Assembly (NCBI GenBank): GCA_024281015.1
Contig: JAMXLL010000181.1
Coordinates: 1-50,361, forward strand
Source: Candidatus Binataceae bacterium
GTDB taxonomy: Bacteria; Desulfobacterota; Binatia; Binatales; Binataceae
Length of the DNA: 50,361 nt
Direction of reading: 5' to 3'
Shown here: one piece after another, positions 8,430 to 17,170 of the stretch
Numbering within the stretch: the first letter of the stretch is position 1
Layout of the letters: every line of letters starts with the position of its first letter
Notes under the pieces: model-generated
The model's input: the letters and a program-made list of their open reading frames with translations, nothing else
The model's database searches: none
What the model was told of the DNA's origin: nothing
Position numbers and translations under genes: made by a program

Positions 8430-8470
8430 GTCTGGCGTCCGGAAGAAAGGCCGGCACCAGGCTTTTTTTT
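8430..8470 (+). terminator. strong intrinsic terminator 20 bases before the aminotransferase start
   Basis: GTCTGG (8430-8435) pairs with CCAGGC (8457-8462), one pair being G-U. After a small internal irregularity, CCGG (8439-8442) pairs with CCGG (8451-8454) round the loop AAGAAAGG. The hairpin runs directly into eight T residues (8463-8470). No plus-strand gene ends just upstream (the ArsC-like gene ends at 8022 and L28 is on the other strand), and the aminotransferase GTG is at 8491. The position suggests transcription attenuation of the serine operon. Alternatively it ends read-through or a small RNA. Confidence 0.75.
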
Positions 8471-8490
8471 GAGTAAACCCGCGTTCTCTC

Positions 8491-9642
8491 GTGAAACAGC
8501 CTACCAAACAATATCTGTTTACCCCCGGTCCCGTTGCGGTTCCGCCGGAGGTATTGCTGGAAATGGCGCAGCCACTGATCCATCATCGCACTCCCCAATT
8601 CAGTGCGGTCCTGGATTCGGTCCGACAGAACCTGAAGCCGCTATTCGGTACTGGTCAGGAGATAATCCTACTGGCTTCGAGTGGTACGGGTGCGATGGAG
8701 GCGGTGGTCGCCAACCTGCTCGATCCCGCCGATGAGGCTATTTATGTCAATGGCGGTAAATTCGGTGAACGCTGGGGCAAGCTTATTGCCGCGCATGGTG
8801 CCGTTCCACATGAGGTCAAGGTCGAATGGGGCCGCAGCGTCTACCCCACAGACATCGAACATGCACTCGCAATAAATCCGGCCACTCGCGCAGTTTTCGT
8901 CCAGGCTAGCGAAACCTCGACAGGAGCCCTTCATCCGATTGACGAAATCGGCAAGATCACGCATAGGCGCGGGGTGTTGCTGGTGGTCGACGGCATCACC
9001 TCGGTTGGCGTCTTCGAGCAGAAGATGGACGAATGGGGGGTCGACGCCTTCGTCACTGGCAGTCAAAAAGCGCTCATGGTCCCCCCCGGACTGGCAATGG
9101 TTACACTTTCGGAGCAGGCGTGGGGCCGTGTCGGGAAGTGCCGAGGAAGGCGCTATTATTTCGACCTCGAGCGTGAACTGAAAGCGCAGCGCGACGAGCA
9201 CACGACCGCGTACACTCCTGCGGTCGGGCTCGTGTTAGGGCTGAACAAGGCACTTGAACTCATAAGCGCGGAAACCTTGCCCCGAGTGTTTGCACGGCAG
9301 CAAATGATGGCGGAGGCGACGCGCGCGTCGGCACGAGCGCTCGGCTTGCAACTGTTTGCCGACAATCCTGCCCCCGGCCTGACCGCGATGATAACACCCC
9401 AGGGGATTGATAGCGGCAAAGTAGTCCGCTGCATGCGCGATGAGCTTGGCGTCTGGGTACAGGGAGGCCAGGACCACATGAAGGGCCAACTAATCCGCAT
9501 CGGCCACATGGGTTATCTCTCTCCCTTTGACATGCTGACCGCGGTCAGCGCGCTCGAAATCGCGCTGGCCAAAGCAGGCCATGTTTTCGAATCCGGCACC
9601 GGAGTGGCGGCGGTGCAAACACGTATCAGTCGGGGTATGTGA
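8491..9642 (+). CDS. class V aminotransferase, probable phosphoserine/serine-type
   Basis: A 383-residue PLP enzyme of the alanine/serine-glyoxylate aminotransferase group. The N-terminal FTPGPVAVPPEV, the FGTGQEIILLASSGTGAMEA phosphate-binding turn, VVDGITSVG and the PLP lysine Lys193 in GSQKALMVPPG are all present. The only start that keeps the conserved TPGP segment is the GTG at 8491, which lacks a clear Shine-Dalgarno. It is followed after four bases by serA. Since no classical serC is seen, it probably acts as the phosphoserine aminotransferase, converting 3-phosphohydroxypyruvate to phosphoserine, as proposed for several lineages. That role is inferred from context; serine-glyoxylate transamination remains possible. 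Confidence 0.93.
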   Translation: MKQPTKQYLFTPGPVAVPPEVLLEMAQPLIHHRTPQFSAVLDSVRQNLKPLFGTGQEIILLASSGTGAMEAVVANLLDPADEAIYVNGGKFGERWGKLIAAHGAVPHEVKVEWGRSVYPTDIEHALAINPATRAVFVQASETSTGALHPIDEIGKITHRRGVLLVVDGITSVGVFEQKMDEWGVDAFVTGSQKALMVPPGLAMVTLSEQAWGRVGKCRGRRYYFDLERELKAQRDEHTTAYTPAVGLVLGLNKALELISAETLPRVFARQQMMAEATRASARALGLQLFADNPAPGLTAMITPQGIDSGKVVRCMRDELGVWVQGGQDHMKGQLIRIGHMGYLSPFDMLTAVSALEIALAKAGHVFESGTGVAAVQTRISRGM

Positions 9643-9646
9643 CAGT

Positions 9647-11242
9647 ATGGCGGAAAAATTCCGCGTTCTTTTGAGTGATTCACTCGCCCCGCAGGGGATC
9701 GAGCTCTTGCAACGCGATTCGCGCATTCAGTGCGATATACGCACTGGCCTTACCCCGGCTCAGTTGGCGGAGACAATCCCGCCATACGATGCACTGCTGA
9801 TACGTAGTTCCACCCGGGTGACCCGTGAGGTCATCGACCGGGCATCTTCCTTAAAGGTAATCGGGCGCGCCGGAGTCGGCGTAGATAACGTCGACCTGGA
9901 CGCCGCGACGCGGCGCGGCATCGTGGTGATGAATAGCCCCTTAGGTAACAGCGTCACCACCGCCGAGCACGCGATCGCGATGATGATGGCTATGTCACGC
10001 CATATTCCAGCCGCTGACGCGGCAACCCGAGGCGGCAAATGGGAGCGCGGCAAATTCACCGGGATCGAAGTTTTCAACAAAACGCTGGGAATTATCGGGT
10101 TGGGCAATATCGGCCGGATCGTCGCGGATCGCGCACTCGGGCTTAAGATGAAGGTGATCGGATTTGATCCGATCTTGACCAGCGAAGCGGCCACTCGCAT
10201 TGGTGTCGAAATGGTCGGCCTCGACGAGCTTTTCTGCCGCGCCGATTTCATAACAGTCCATACTCCGCTGACTAGCGAAACTCGCGGTCTAATTGGGGCG
10301 GCGGCGTTCGCATTGATGAAGTCCACTGCGCGGGTGATTAACTGCGCGCGCGGCGGCATTATTGACGAAGATGCATTGTATGCTGCCCTCAAAAGCGGCC
10401 GGATTGCCGGCGCAGCGCTCGATGTCTTTGTCGATGAACCCCCGCCGCCGACTCATCCGCTGCTCACGCTCGACAGTGTCATCGCAACGCCCCACCTCGG
10501 GGCTGCTACCGGCGAGGCGCAGGTACAGGTCGGGATCGATATCGCCCACCAGCTGATCGAGTTTCTGACGGAAGGGACAATGCGCCATTCCGTGAACATT
10601 CCGGCGCTGACCCCCAAAGAACTGGAAACCCTCGGACCCCACCTGGCGTTGGCGGAAAAGTTGGGACGGTTGGCCGCGCAGTTGATCGAGCAGGCCCCCA
10701 GCCATGTAGCAATCGGGTTGGCCGGAGAAGCCGCCAATCTGAAAGCCGAGCCGATCGTCGCCTCTGCTCTCAGCGGGCTGCTCAGCGGTTTTCTGGACCA
10801 GCAGTTCAATCTGGTGAATGCACCGTATATCGCAAGAGAACGGGGAATTACTGTCACAGAGACTCGTTCGCGCGAAACGGCTGACTACGTCAATGTGCTA
10901 ACGCTCACCGTTCGGACTGCCCAAGGTGTTCACGACGTCGCTGGGTCGGTGGTCGGGAATCGGGCGCTTCGGCTTATTCGGATCGATGGTTATCGGATCG
11001 AGGCCAGCCCTGACGGCTATTTCCTGATGCTCCATAACCGAGACGTGCCAGGCGTGGTGGGAGCGATTGGCACTCTCCTGGGAGAAGCAGGAATTAATAT
11101 CGCCGGCCTGGAGCTCGGACGCGATCGCATTGGCGGAATGGCCCTGAGCCTGGTCGAAGTCGATGGGCCGGTGCCCGGCCCCGTACTGGAAACTCTGAAG
11201 ACTATTCCCGCGATTACCTCTGCGACGCTGGTCAAATTATGA
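9647..11242 (+). CDS. serA: D-3-phosphoglycerate dehydrogenase
   Basis: A 531-residue long-form PGDH, the first enzyme of serine synthesis: 3-phosphoglycerate + NAD to 3-phosphohydroxypyruvate. The NAD-binding site GLGNIG is at residues about 151-156. The catalytic triad is visible as Arg235 (NCARGG), Glu264 (VDEP) and His283 (TPHLG). After the catalytic core come an ASB-type intervening domain (about 320-450) and a C-terminal ACT domain (about 458-531, starting YFLMLHNRDVPGVVGAIGTL), which in this family binds serine for feedback control. The ATG at 9647 was chosen because it lies four bases after the aminotransferase stop; upstream in-frame codons fall inside that gene. It is most likely co-transcribed with it and perhaps with purA. 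Confidence 0.97.
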   Translation: MAEKFRVLLSDSLAPQGIELLQRDSRIQCDIRTGLTPAQLAETIPPYDALLIRSSTRVTREVIDRASSLKVIGRAGVGVDNVDLDAATRRGIVVMNSPLGNSVTTAEHAIAMMMAMSRHIPAADAATRGGKWERGKFTGIEVFNKTLGIIGLGNIGRIVADRALGLKMKVIGFDPILTSEAATRIGVEMVGLDELFCRADFITVHTPLTSETRGLIGAAAFALMKSTARVINCARGGIIDEDALYAALKSGRIAGAALDVFVDEPPPPTHPLLTLDSVIATPHLGAATGEAQVQVGIDIAHQLIEFLTEGTMRHSVNIPALTPKELETLGPHLALAEKLGRLAAQLIEQAPSHVAIGLAGEAANLKAEPIVASALSGLLSGFLDQQFNLVNAPYIARERGITVTETRSRETADYVNVLTLTVRTAQGVHDVAGSVVGNRALRLIRIDGYRIEASPDGYFLMLHNRDVPGVVGAIGTLLGEAGINIAGLELGRDRIGGMALSLVEVDGPVPGPVLETLKTIPAITSATLVKL

Positions 11243-11315
11243 TTTGCGCACAATCATTCGTAGGCGGATTTCTTCCGCGCCACCCTCGACAACAAGTACC
11301 AGCTGACCAGACAGT

Positions 11316-12680
11316 ATGAACACCCTCGCAGTGGTCGGCTCGCAATGGGGCGATGAAGGTAAGGGCAAAATTGTCGACCTCCTCGCCGCTGATGCCGACG
11401 TAGTCGTTCGATTTCAGGGCGGCAACAACGCAGCTCATACGCTGGTAGTAAATGGGGAGAAATTTATCCTGCGCCTGGTGCCCGCGGGTGCGCTCCATCA
11501 AAGCAAAACCTGCGTCATCGGCAATGGCACGGTTGTCGACCCAATAGCTCTGCTCGCAGAAATCGACGGCCTCAAACGGCGCGGTCACCTGCGCGACAAT
11601 TCACTGCTGAAGCTAAGCAACGACGCGCACATGGTGATGCCCTATCATCGAGCGATTGATCGCGCCCGCGAGGACCTGCTGGGCAAGAGCGCAATTGGAA
11701 CTACCGGTTTCGGCATCGGACCCGCCTATGAAGACAAAATGGCGCGGGTAGGACTCCGGTTCGATGATTTGACTGATTTCAATTCCTTTCGCGAAAAGCT
11801 CGAGCGCAACATCCGCGACAAGAATGCCTACTTGAAAACGATCCTGAAGGCCAAACCTGTCGCAGGTGCCGAAATCGTCGAACAGATGCGCGCCGCCCGG
11901 GGCCGCTTGAGGCGCTATCTATGTGATACGTCGGCATTTCTGCAGCAGGCTATCGCCGGCGGCAAACGAGTCCTGTTCGAAGGTGCCCATGGCGTAATGC
12001 TCGACATCGACCACGGCACTTATCCATTCGTAACTTCATCCAATTGTAGTGCCAGTGCAGTTTTCAGCGGCGCCGGGATCGCCCCTGGCAGCCTCGACGG
12101 AGTACTCGGGATCAGCAAGGCGTACACGACACGGGTTGGCAGCGGACCATTTCCGACAGAAATCAGCGGGCGGCTTGCAGACGCAATGCGTGAAGAGGGG
12201 AGCGAGTTCGGCAGTGCGACCGGCCGTCCCCGGCGAATTGGCTGGTTCGACGGCGTGCTGACGCGCCATGCGATTCGATTGAACGGGATGTGGGGAATCG
12301 CGTTAACCAAGCTGGACGTGCTTACAGGTATCGATCCGGTGAAAATCTGCGTGGGTTACCAGCTCCGGGGAAAACGCATCGACCAGCTTCCGCCAAGCCG
12401 GCAGATGCTGGGCAAAGTCCGGCCGGTTTACGAGTCACTGCCGGGCTGGCAGGAAAGAATCGACCACGCCCGCTCGCTGCAAGACTTACCAGTAAATGCG
12501 CGGCGCTACCTCGAACGTTTGCAGGAATTCTGCGGTGTCCGCCTCGCGATGGTCGGCGTGGGCGCCTCCCGTGAGGCCACAATCATCCTGGAGCATCCGT
12601 TTCTCGCGCTCAAATCCACGCCGGCACGCCGACTTTCCGGCTCGCGTAGCGGGAAAGTAATCGGACCACCGACGGCGTGA
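11316..12680 (+). CDS. purA: adenylosuccinate synthetase
   Basis: A 454-residue enzyme that joins IMP and aspartate using GTP, the first committed step to AMP. The P-loop-like GSQWGDEGKGKIVD carries the catalytic Asp13, and His41 lies in NNAAHTLVVNG, matching E. coli numbering. IGTTGFGIGPAYEDK, TRVGSGPFPTE and TKLDVLTG are all conserved. The family normally ends near the ILEHPFLAL segment. Here some 20 extra residues follow (STPARRLSGSRSGK and on), which overlap 71 bases of the convergent phosphotransferase gene. It starts 73 bases after serA. In deltaproteobacteria hisZ often sits between serA and purA; it is absent here. Confidence 0.96.
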   Translation: MNTLAVVGSQWGDEGKGKIVDLLAADADVVVRFQGGNNAAHTLVVNGEKFILRLVPAGALHQSKTCVIGNGTVVDPIALLAEIDGLKRRGHLRDNSLLKLSNDAHMVMPYHRAIDRAREDLLGKSAIGTTGFGIGPAYEDKMARVGLRFDDLTDFNSFREKLERNIRDKNAYLKTILKAKPVAGAEIVEQMRAARGRLRRYLCDTSAFLQQAIAGGKRVLFEGAHGVMLDIDHGTYPFVTSSNCSASAVFSGAGIAPGSLDGVLGISKAYTTRVGSGPFPTEISGRLADAMREEGSEFGSATGRPRRIGWFDGVLTRHAIRLNGMWGIALTKLDVLTGIDPVKICVGYQLRGKRIDQLPPSRQMLGKVRPVYESLPGWQERIDHARSLQDLPVNARRYLERLQEFCGVRLAMVGVGASREATIILEHPFLALKSTPARRLSGSRSGKVIGPPTA

Positions 12681-13758
12681 CATTCTCGATTGCCTCCGGA
12701 CGGAAACCCACCGATTCTGGTCCGCGAACCCGCATCATCCCAAACATCGACAGCCTTAGTAACGCAGCGAAGCCCTGGGCAAAGCGGAATCTTTCTAGTT
12801 CCATTGGCGCCAGGGCGTGATAAAGCGGCAAGTAAAGTGACGCGAATAATGCGCGCAAGGCATTTCCCGCTACGTTTTCACCCATCCAGCGGGGCCGCTC
12901 CATAGCTGTCGTCGCCAAAATCGCCCCGGTCGTGGCGGCACACAGGTAGCGATCTCCAACGTCGGCATTGACCCAATCGAGTACCCCGGTGACGTGTATA
13001 CCGCTGACCATCACGTTCTGCGGGTGGTAATCCATGTGGACAATAGTCGGCGGTGCAGGACCATAGCGGCTGGCTTGTGCTCGCAAGCAAGAAAGCGCGT
13101 CGCGAAGACCCGGCAAGGGCGCTTCTTCAATTCGTCGTTCGATTACCTGAAAGAGCCGTTCGACAAGCGGCAAGTCCCTCGGAAGATGGGCGCTCGTATA
13201 GGATTGTGGCACGCTATCGAGGGCAATTTGCCTGGTTGGGCCGAGGAGATGAAGGCGTGCCTGGGCACGCACGAAGTCGATAAACCCCAGAGAGAAGATC
13301 TTGAAGGCCTGCGGGAAAGTACTTATCGAGAACAAAGATCGGCCGCCGATTCGTTCCATTATTAGAAACGGGGCCCCAAGTGCTTCGGACCGAGACTCGA
13401 ACAAATAAGGCCGGGGAAGCGGATATCGAATGTCTGCCAGCATACGCATGACGGCAGATTCCCGGGCGCCCTTATCCGAAGCGCGACTACCCTGGTAAAA
13501 CCGCAGCACCACCGCGCGGCTGGCTGGCAGCTCCGTCAACCTCGGGGAACAAGCGCCTAGGGCGAACTCGAACACCATTGTCTCCCAGCCACTCGCCAAG
13601 AGGCGAAGGTACGACACTGGCGTGCCCAAGTATGCCGCGAGACGGCTTTGAATTTCGGCTATGTCAAGCCTCACTGCGAAAAGCATTTCTAGGGTTGAGC
13701 GAGACAAGGACTCGCTGTTCGTGGAGCGCCGCTTATTTGGCTCGCGGCTGCTCGCCAA
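12610..13758 (-). CDS. APH-family (kinase-fold) phosphotransferase
   Basis: A protein of up to 382 residues with the aminoglycoside/choline kinase-like fold. The Brenner motif HMDYHPQN gives His241, Asp243 and Asn248, and LDWVNADVG supplies the metal-binding Asp261. The N-lobe has SGWETMVFEF as the glycine-rich segment and AVVLRFY as the lysine/arginine strand. Many members in environmental genomes act on unknown small molecules (sugars, acyl-CoA-linked alcohols), so antibiotic resistance should not be assumed. The first start is TTG at 13758; ATG at 13686 is an alternative, and neither has a clear Shine-Dalgarno. It follows the HlyD/EmrA-like gene by 40 bases on the same strand. Its 3' end overlaps purA by 71 bases. 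Confidence 0.87.
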   Translation of the reverse strand: MASSREPNKRRSTNSESLSRSTLEMLFAVRLDIAEIQSRLAAYLGTPVSYLRLLASGWETMVFEFALGACSPRLTELPASRAVVLRFYQGSRASDKGARESAVMRMLADIRYPLPRPYLFESRSEALGAPFLIMERIGGRSLFSISTFPQAFKIFSLGFIDFVRAQARLHLLGPTRQIALDSVPQSYTSAHLPRDLPLVERLFQVIERRIEEAPLPGLRDALSCLRAQASRYGPAPPTIVHMDYHPQNVMVSGIHVTGVLDWVNADVGDRYLCAATTGAILATTAMERPRWMGENVAGNALRALFASLYLPLYHALAPMELERFRFAQGFAALLRLSMFGMMRVRGPESVGFRPEAIENVTPSVVRLLSRYASRKVGVPAWI

Positions 13759-13798
13759 TGGAGTATCGGCGGTACCGTGGTTGGGCGGCGTTCGAGGC

Positions 13799-14956
13799 CT
13801 AGGGCCGAACGACTGGCTGGCCGATGCCGGAATTAGAACCGGGACGCTGCGCCTGATCGGGCAGGTTTTCCGGTGTAGCCCACGGGATAGTCTGATGTTC
13901 CTCGTACATCTGCTGCAACGTCGAGGAAAGCAATGGGCCTCGCTTGTCTGTGATATCCACCGTCACCTCGACCGACAATCCCATGCGAAGCAGCTTGTCG
14001 GGCGGAGGCTTCTCGTTCAGGACCACCTTCACCGGGACTCGCTGCACTACCTTGACCCAGTTACCAGTAGCGTTTTCGGGTGGGAGCAGGGCAAAGGCTG
14101 CGCCGGTACCGACGCTTATTGAATCAATGTGGCCGCGATAGACAAAGTCGGGATAAATATCTGCCCTGATCTCTGCAGGCTGTCCCACCCGCACGTCGGT
14201 GAGTTGGGTCTCCTTGAAGTTGGCCGTAACATACAGCCTGTCGACCGGAACGATCGCCATCAGCGGTTCCCCGGGCTGGATACGATTACCGACATGCACA
14301 TTCTTGCGGGTGATTATTCCAGTGATCGGCGAGCGCACCTGCGTATAGCTAATGTCTAACTTGGCCGCCTCTAGCACTGCCTCGGCCTGCTGCACGATTG
14401 GCCGGTCATATCGAGTGTGATCAACAATGTCCCCACCCAATGCTGCTCGCGCCTGTTGTAGTTGATGCTGGGCGAGCGCCTGGTCCGCGGCCGCGACCCG
14501 CAATGCGGTAGTCGCCTGGTCATAGAACTGAGTTGAAACGACGTTCTGCGCACGTAGGGCTTTAGCCCTATTGTAGTCCAGTTGAGTCTCACGCAGTTGC
14601 GAACCTGCGAGAGTTACCCCTGCTTCGGCCGCCTGCAATTGTGCATACAGCTCATCAACTGATTGCTTGGCGCGCTCCAGTTGCGCCTGCGCTTGTGAGA
14701 CCCGAACCTCGTAGTCGCGTGGATCAAGCGTCAGCAGTAAATCGCCGGCTTTGACTCCCCAATTTTCCATCACATAGAGCCTGCTGACGGTACCTGGAAT
14801 GCGCGAGGACACCAACGAAACCGAACCGTCGACATACGCGTCATCCGTTGAAACATGGCTTTCGAAATACAGGTAGTAATGGTAAGCGGGGTAAATGGCG
14901 GCCAACAGCACGACCACCACAATTGAGAGCAGGATAATGCGAGACACCGGTCTCAT
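13799..14956 (-). CDS. HlyD/EmrA-family membrane fusion (periplasmic adaptor) protein
   Basis: A 385-residue adaptor of tripartite efflux pumps. Residues about 7-27 form the inner-membrane helix. They are followed by STDDAYVDG, a signature of EmrA-type adaptors, and then a lipoyl half (IPGTVSRLYV). A long alpha-helical hairpin (about residues 80-190) is full of Gln, Ala and Glu heptads. The second lipoyl half is YTQVRSPITGIITRKNVHVG, and a beta-barrel segment contains TANFKETQLTDVRVGQ. Such proteins link an MFS or ABC exporter to an outer-membrane TolC channel, but neither partner gene is adjacent. The start ATG at 14956 has AGGAG about 12 bases upstream. Confidence 0.94.
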   Translation of the reverse strand: MRPVSRIILLSIVVVVLLAAIYPAYHYYLYFESHVSTDDAYVDGSVSLVSSRIPGTVSRLYVMENWGVKAGDLLLTLDPRDYEVRVSQAQAQLERAKQSVDELYAQLQAAEAGVTLAGSQLRETQLDYNRAKALRAQNVVSTQFYDQATTALRVAAADQALAQHQLQQARAALGGDIVDHTRYDRPIVQQAEAVLEAAKLDISYTQVRSPITGIITRKNVHVGNRIQPGEPLMAIVPVDRLYVTANFKETQLTDVRVGQPAEIRADIYPDFVYRGHIDSISVGTGAAFALLPPENATGNWVKVVQRVPVKVVLNEKPPPDKLLRMGLSVEVTVDITDKRGPLLSSTLQQMYEEHQTIPWATPENLPDQAQRPGSNSGIGQPVVRP

Positions 14957-15276
14957 CTGGCTATCGGCGCTCCTACCGCCACAAGCCCACGCACCGCGCT
15001 TATACCGATGCAGACCAAACTACTTACTTTTGTCATCTTCAACATGCCAAATGCGGGACCCAATCCAGGGTTCCCGCTTTGTGAGCAGCCGCGGCCGCCT
15101 TTTTACCGTCAGATCGATATCAGAAAGTCCGGCAAAACTCACGTATTCCGCTTCGTACGCGAATCGACGTAATCAGAGTCGGTTCAAAAACGCCACTAAT
15201 ATGCCTCTTCCTAACCATCTGGACCGGCATTTCCGGATAAACTAGCAGCGACGCCGACGCAAGGCCACCGCGGAAG
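14957..15276. other. divergent intergenic region
   Basis: These 320 bases separate the EmrA-like gene (minus) from the VWA-FHA gene (plus) and should hold both promoters. I could not pick a convincing -35/-10 pair or operator, and the short open frames show no protein motif. Confidence 0.4.
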
Positions 15277-17124
15277 ATGGCTGGCACGATTCAACCCATC
15301 CGACTGTGGGCCGCTTACCAACGCCGCGCTGAGGGTCTTGACTCCGTAGGGGTACGCTCCGGAGAATTGTTGGCACTGATGTTTGGAGCATTGACGCGCG
15401 GCGAAAGACCCTCGGCCACGTGTTTTCCGCTGGGCCGGGCGACACGGGCGAAGAACGAGGGACAAGGGCACTTACCAGCCATCATTTTTAAATACTCGAT
15501 CGCCGGAATAATCACCGCAGCATCGATGGTGCTGCTGCTGGCGTCCCCGGTTCTCGCTTCACTCCAGGTAGCACTCGGTAATCCTGGCTTGGCTCACTTT
15601 GACTCCGATGGCGGCGTACAACTTGATTTTGGTCTGACCGACCAGAACGGGCAGCCGGTCGGGAATCTGACCAAAGATGACGTTCAGGTTTTTGAGGATG
15701 GGCAGCCTGCCCGGATACTCTATTTTCGCGGCGTGGGGCAGGGTCGCCCGGTCGATATCGTCTTCGTTCTTGATATCACGGAATCAATGCAGCCGTATAT
15801 CGATGCCGTAAAGCAGAATATGATCAACTTCGCCCAGGACCTTGCCCAGAATCATCGTGATTACCGGTTGGGACTGGTCACGTTCGAAGATTACGTCGTA
15901 TCAGCTTATCCCGACTGTAATTGTCCATATAGCAAGACGATGACCTCTGATGCGGAGAAGTTCACCCAATGGGTTGGAACACTCCATGCCGGGGGCGGCG
16001 GTGATATTCCCGAAGATCCGTTAGACGCACTCGCCTATGCGGCCACCCTGCCCTTCCGGCCCGACGCTCAAGGCATCATCATCATGATTACCGATGCGCC
16101 GCCACATGTGGCCGGTGATGGCCCTGACCGCACCGGCGACACTGGCTACCGTCTGCATCATTCCGATCCCAACGCCGATGTGACGGAGGAAACCGGCGCA
16201 AGTGTTGCAGCCAAGCTCGGAAGGAACGGTTTGACTTTGTATGCAGTCGCGCCGCCTCCGTTCATTGCTCCCCAATACCAGCAAATTGTCCAAGCGACTC
16301 GCGGTCGACTGTACAATATCGTAACCGAAGAGAATCGCTTTCCTGAACTGGTGCGCGAGATCGGACATTCGATCGCTACCGAGTATTCACTGGCTTATCT
16401 CACCCCAAGGCCAATTGAGGATGGGACAAATCGCTCGGTCGAACTGCGGGTAAACTACGATGGCCAAAGCGGTGCCGCTGAGACTTCCTACCAGGTGAAG
16501 GGGGTCGGCGGCGCTGCTATCAATGTGCCGGCGGGTGGGTCGGGCACAGTTGGTTCGGGGACAGGACTGGTGCAGCTCTCGTTCAATTGGTGGAATGGAG
16601 CTGTGCCGTTGCTGGCGATCCTCGGCCTCTTGGGTCTGTCGCGGATCCGCTTCGGTGTCTCCCATGAGGAATTGCAGGCTATCGTCGAAGCACAGAGTCG
16701 TGCGCCCCAACCCAACGTCGCGGCCACCGCGCGCCAGGTGCTCGCACAGGGAGTTCGTCTGGGGGCTCGGACCCAAGCACCCCAGCCGCAAACGTCACCT
16801 CCAGGAATGGTCGCCAACTCGCGAGGACCCGGAGAGGCACGGTTGACGACGGTAGAACCTATCGATCCTATCCCAGCCGAATACACGCTGCTTAAGACGG
16901 AGGTATCCCTCGGCCGCGGCGAGGACAATGACATCGTCATACCTCATGCCAGCGTCTCGCGTTCTCATGCTCGGCTAGCGCGGCAGGATGGCTCGTTCGT
17001 GCTTACAGATCTCAACTCTACAAACGGCAGCTATGTAAACAATAACCCGGTTCAGGGGGCTGCGGTGGTGAGTAACGGCAGCGAAGTTCGCCTGGGCGAT
17101 ATCCGCTTCGTGCTGCATTTTTAG
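15277..17124 (+). CDS. transmembrane protein with extracytoplasmic VWA and cytoplasmic FHA domains
   Basis: A protein of up to 615 residues. An N-terminal hydrophobic signal or anchor spans about 72-95. A VWA domain follows (about 155-375), with a MIDAS of the variant DxTxS form (Asp166, Thr168, Ser170) and an Asp at 273 in ITDAPPH. A Gly/Ser-rich linker leads to a transmembrane helix at about 439-456 and a Pro/Gln-rich linker. The C-terminal FHA domain (about 535-615) has the phosphothreonine-binding pattern SLGRGEDND, SVSRSHARL and LNSTNGSYVN. FHA domains bind phosphothreonine, so the protein could pass a signal across the membrane. The start at 15277 leaves 70 residues before the hydrophobic segment, so a later start (for example ATG 15379) is possible. 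It stands alone between divergent and convergent neighbours. No Ser/Thr kinase is in the window. Confidence 0.9.
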   Translation: MAGTIQPIRLWAAYQRRAEGLDSVGVRSGELLALMFGALTRGERPSATCFPLGRATRAKNEGQGHLPAIIFKYSIAGIITAASMVLLLASPVLASLQVALGNPGLAHFDSDGGVQLDFGLTDQNGQPVGNLTKDDVQVFEDGQPARILYFRGVGQGRPVDIVFVLDITESMQPYIDAVKQNMINFAQDLAQNHRDYRLGLVTFEDYVVSAYPDCNCPYSKTMTSDAEKFTQWVGTLHAGGGGDIPEDPLDALAYAATLPFRPDAQGIIIMITDAPPHVAGDGPDRTGDTGYRLHHSDPNADVTEETGASVAAKLGRNGLTLYAVAPPPFIAPQYQQIVQATRGRLYNIVTEENRFPELVREIGHSIATEYSLAYLTPRPIEDGTNRSVELRVNYDGQSGAAETSYQVKGVGGAAINVPAGGSGTVGSGTGLVQLSFNWWNGAVPLLAILGLLGLSRIRFGVSHEELQAIVEAQSRAPQPNVAATARQVLAQGVRLGARTQAPQPQTSPPGMVANSRGPGEARLTTVEPIDPIPAEYTLLKTEVSLGRGEDNDIVIPHASVSRSHARLARQDGSFVLTDLNSTNGSYVNNNPVQGAAVVSNGSEVRLGDIRFVLHF

Positions 17125-17170
17125 GTTGGGCTGCCCGATGATTGCACCATAGCAGCGGCGACTGGCATTT

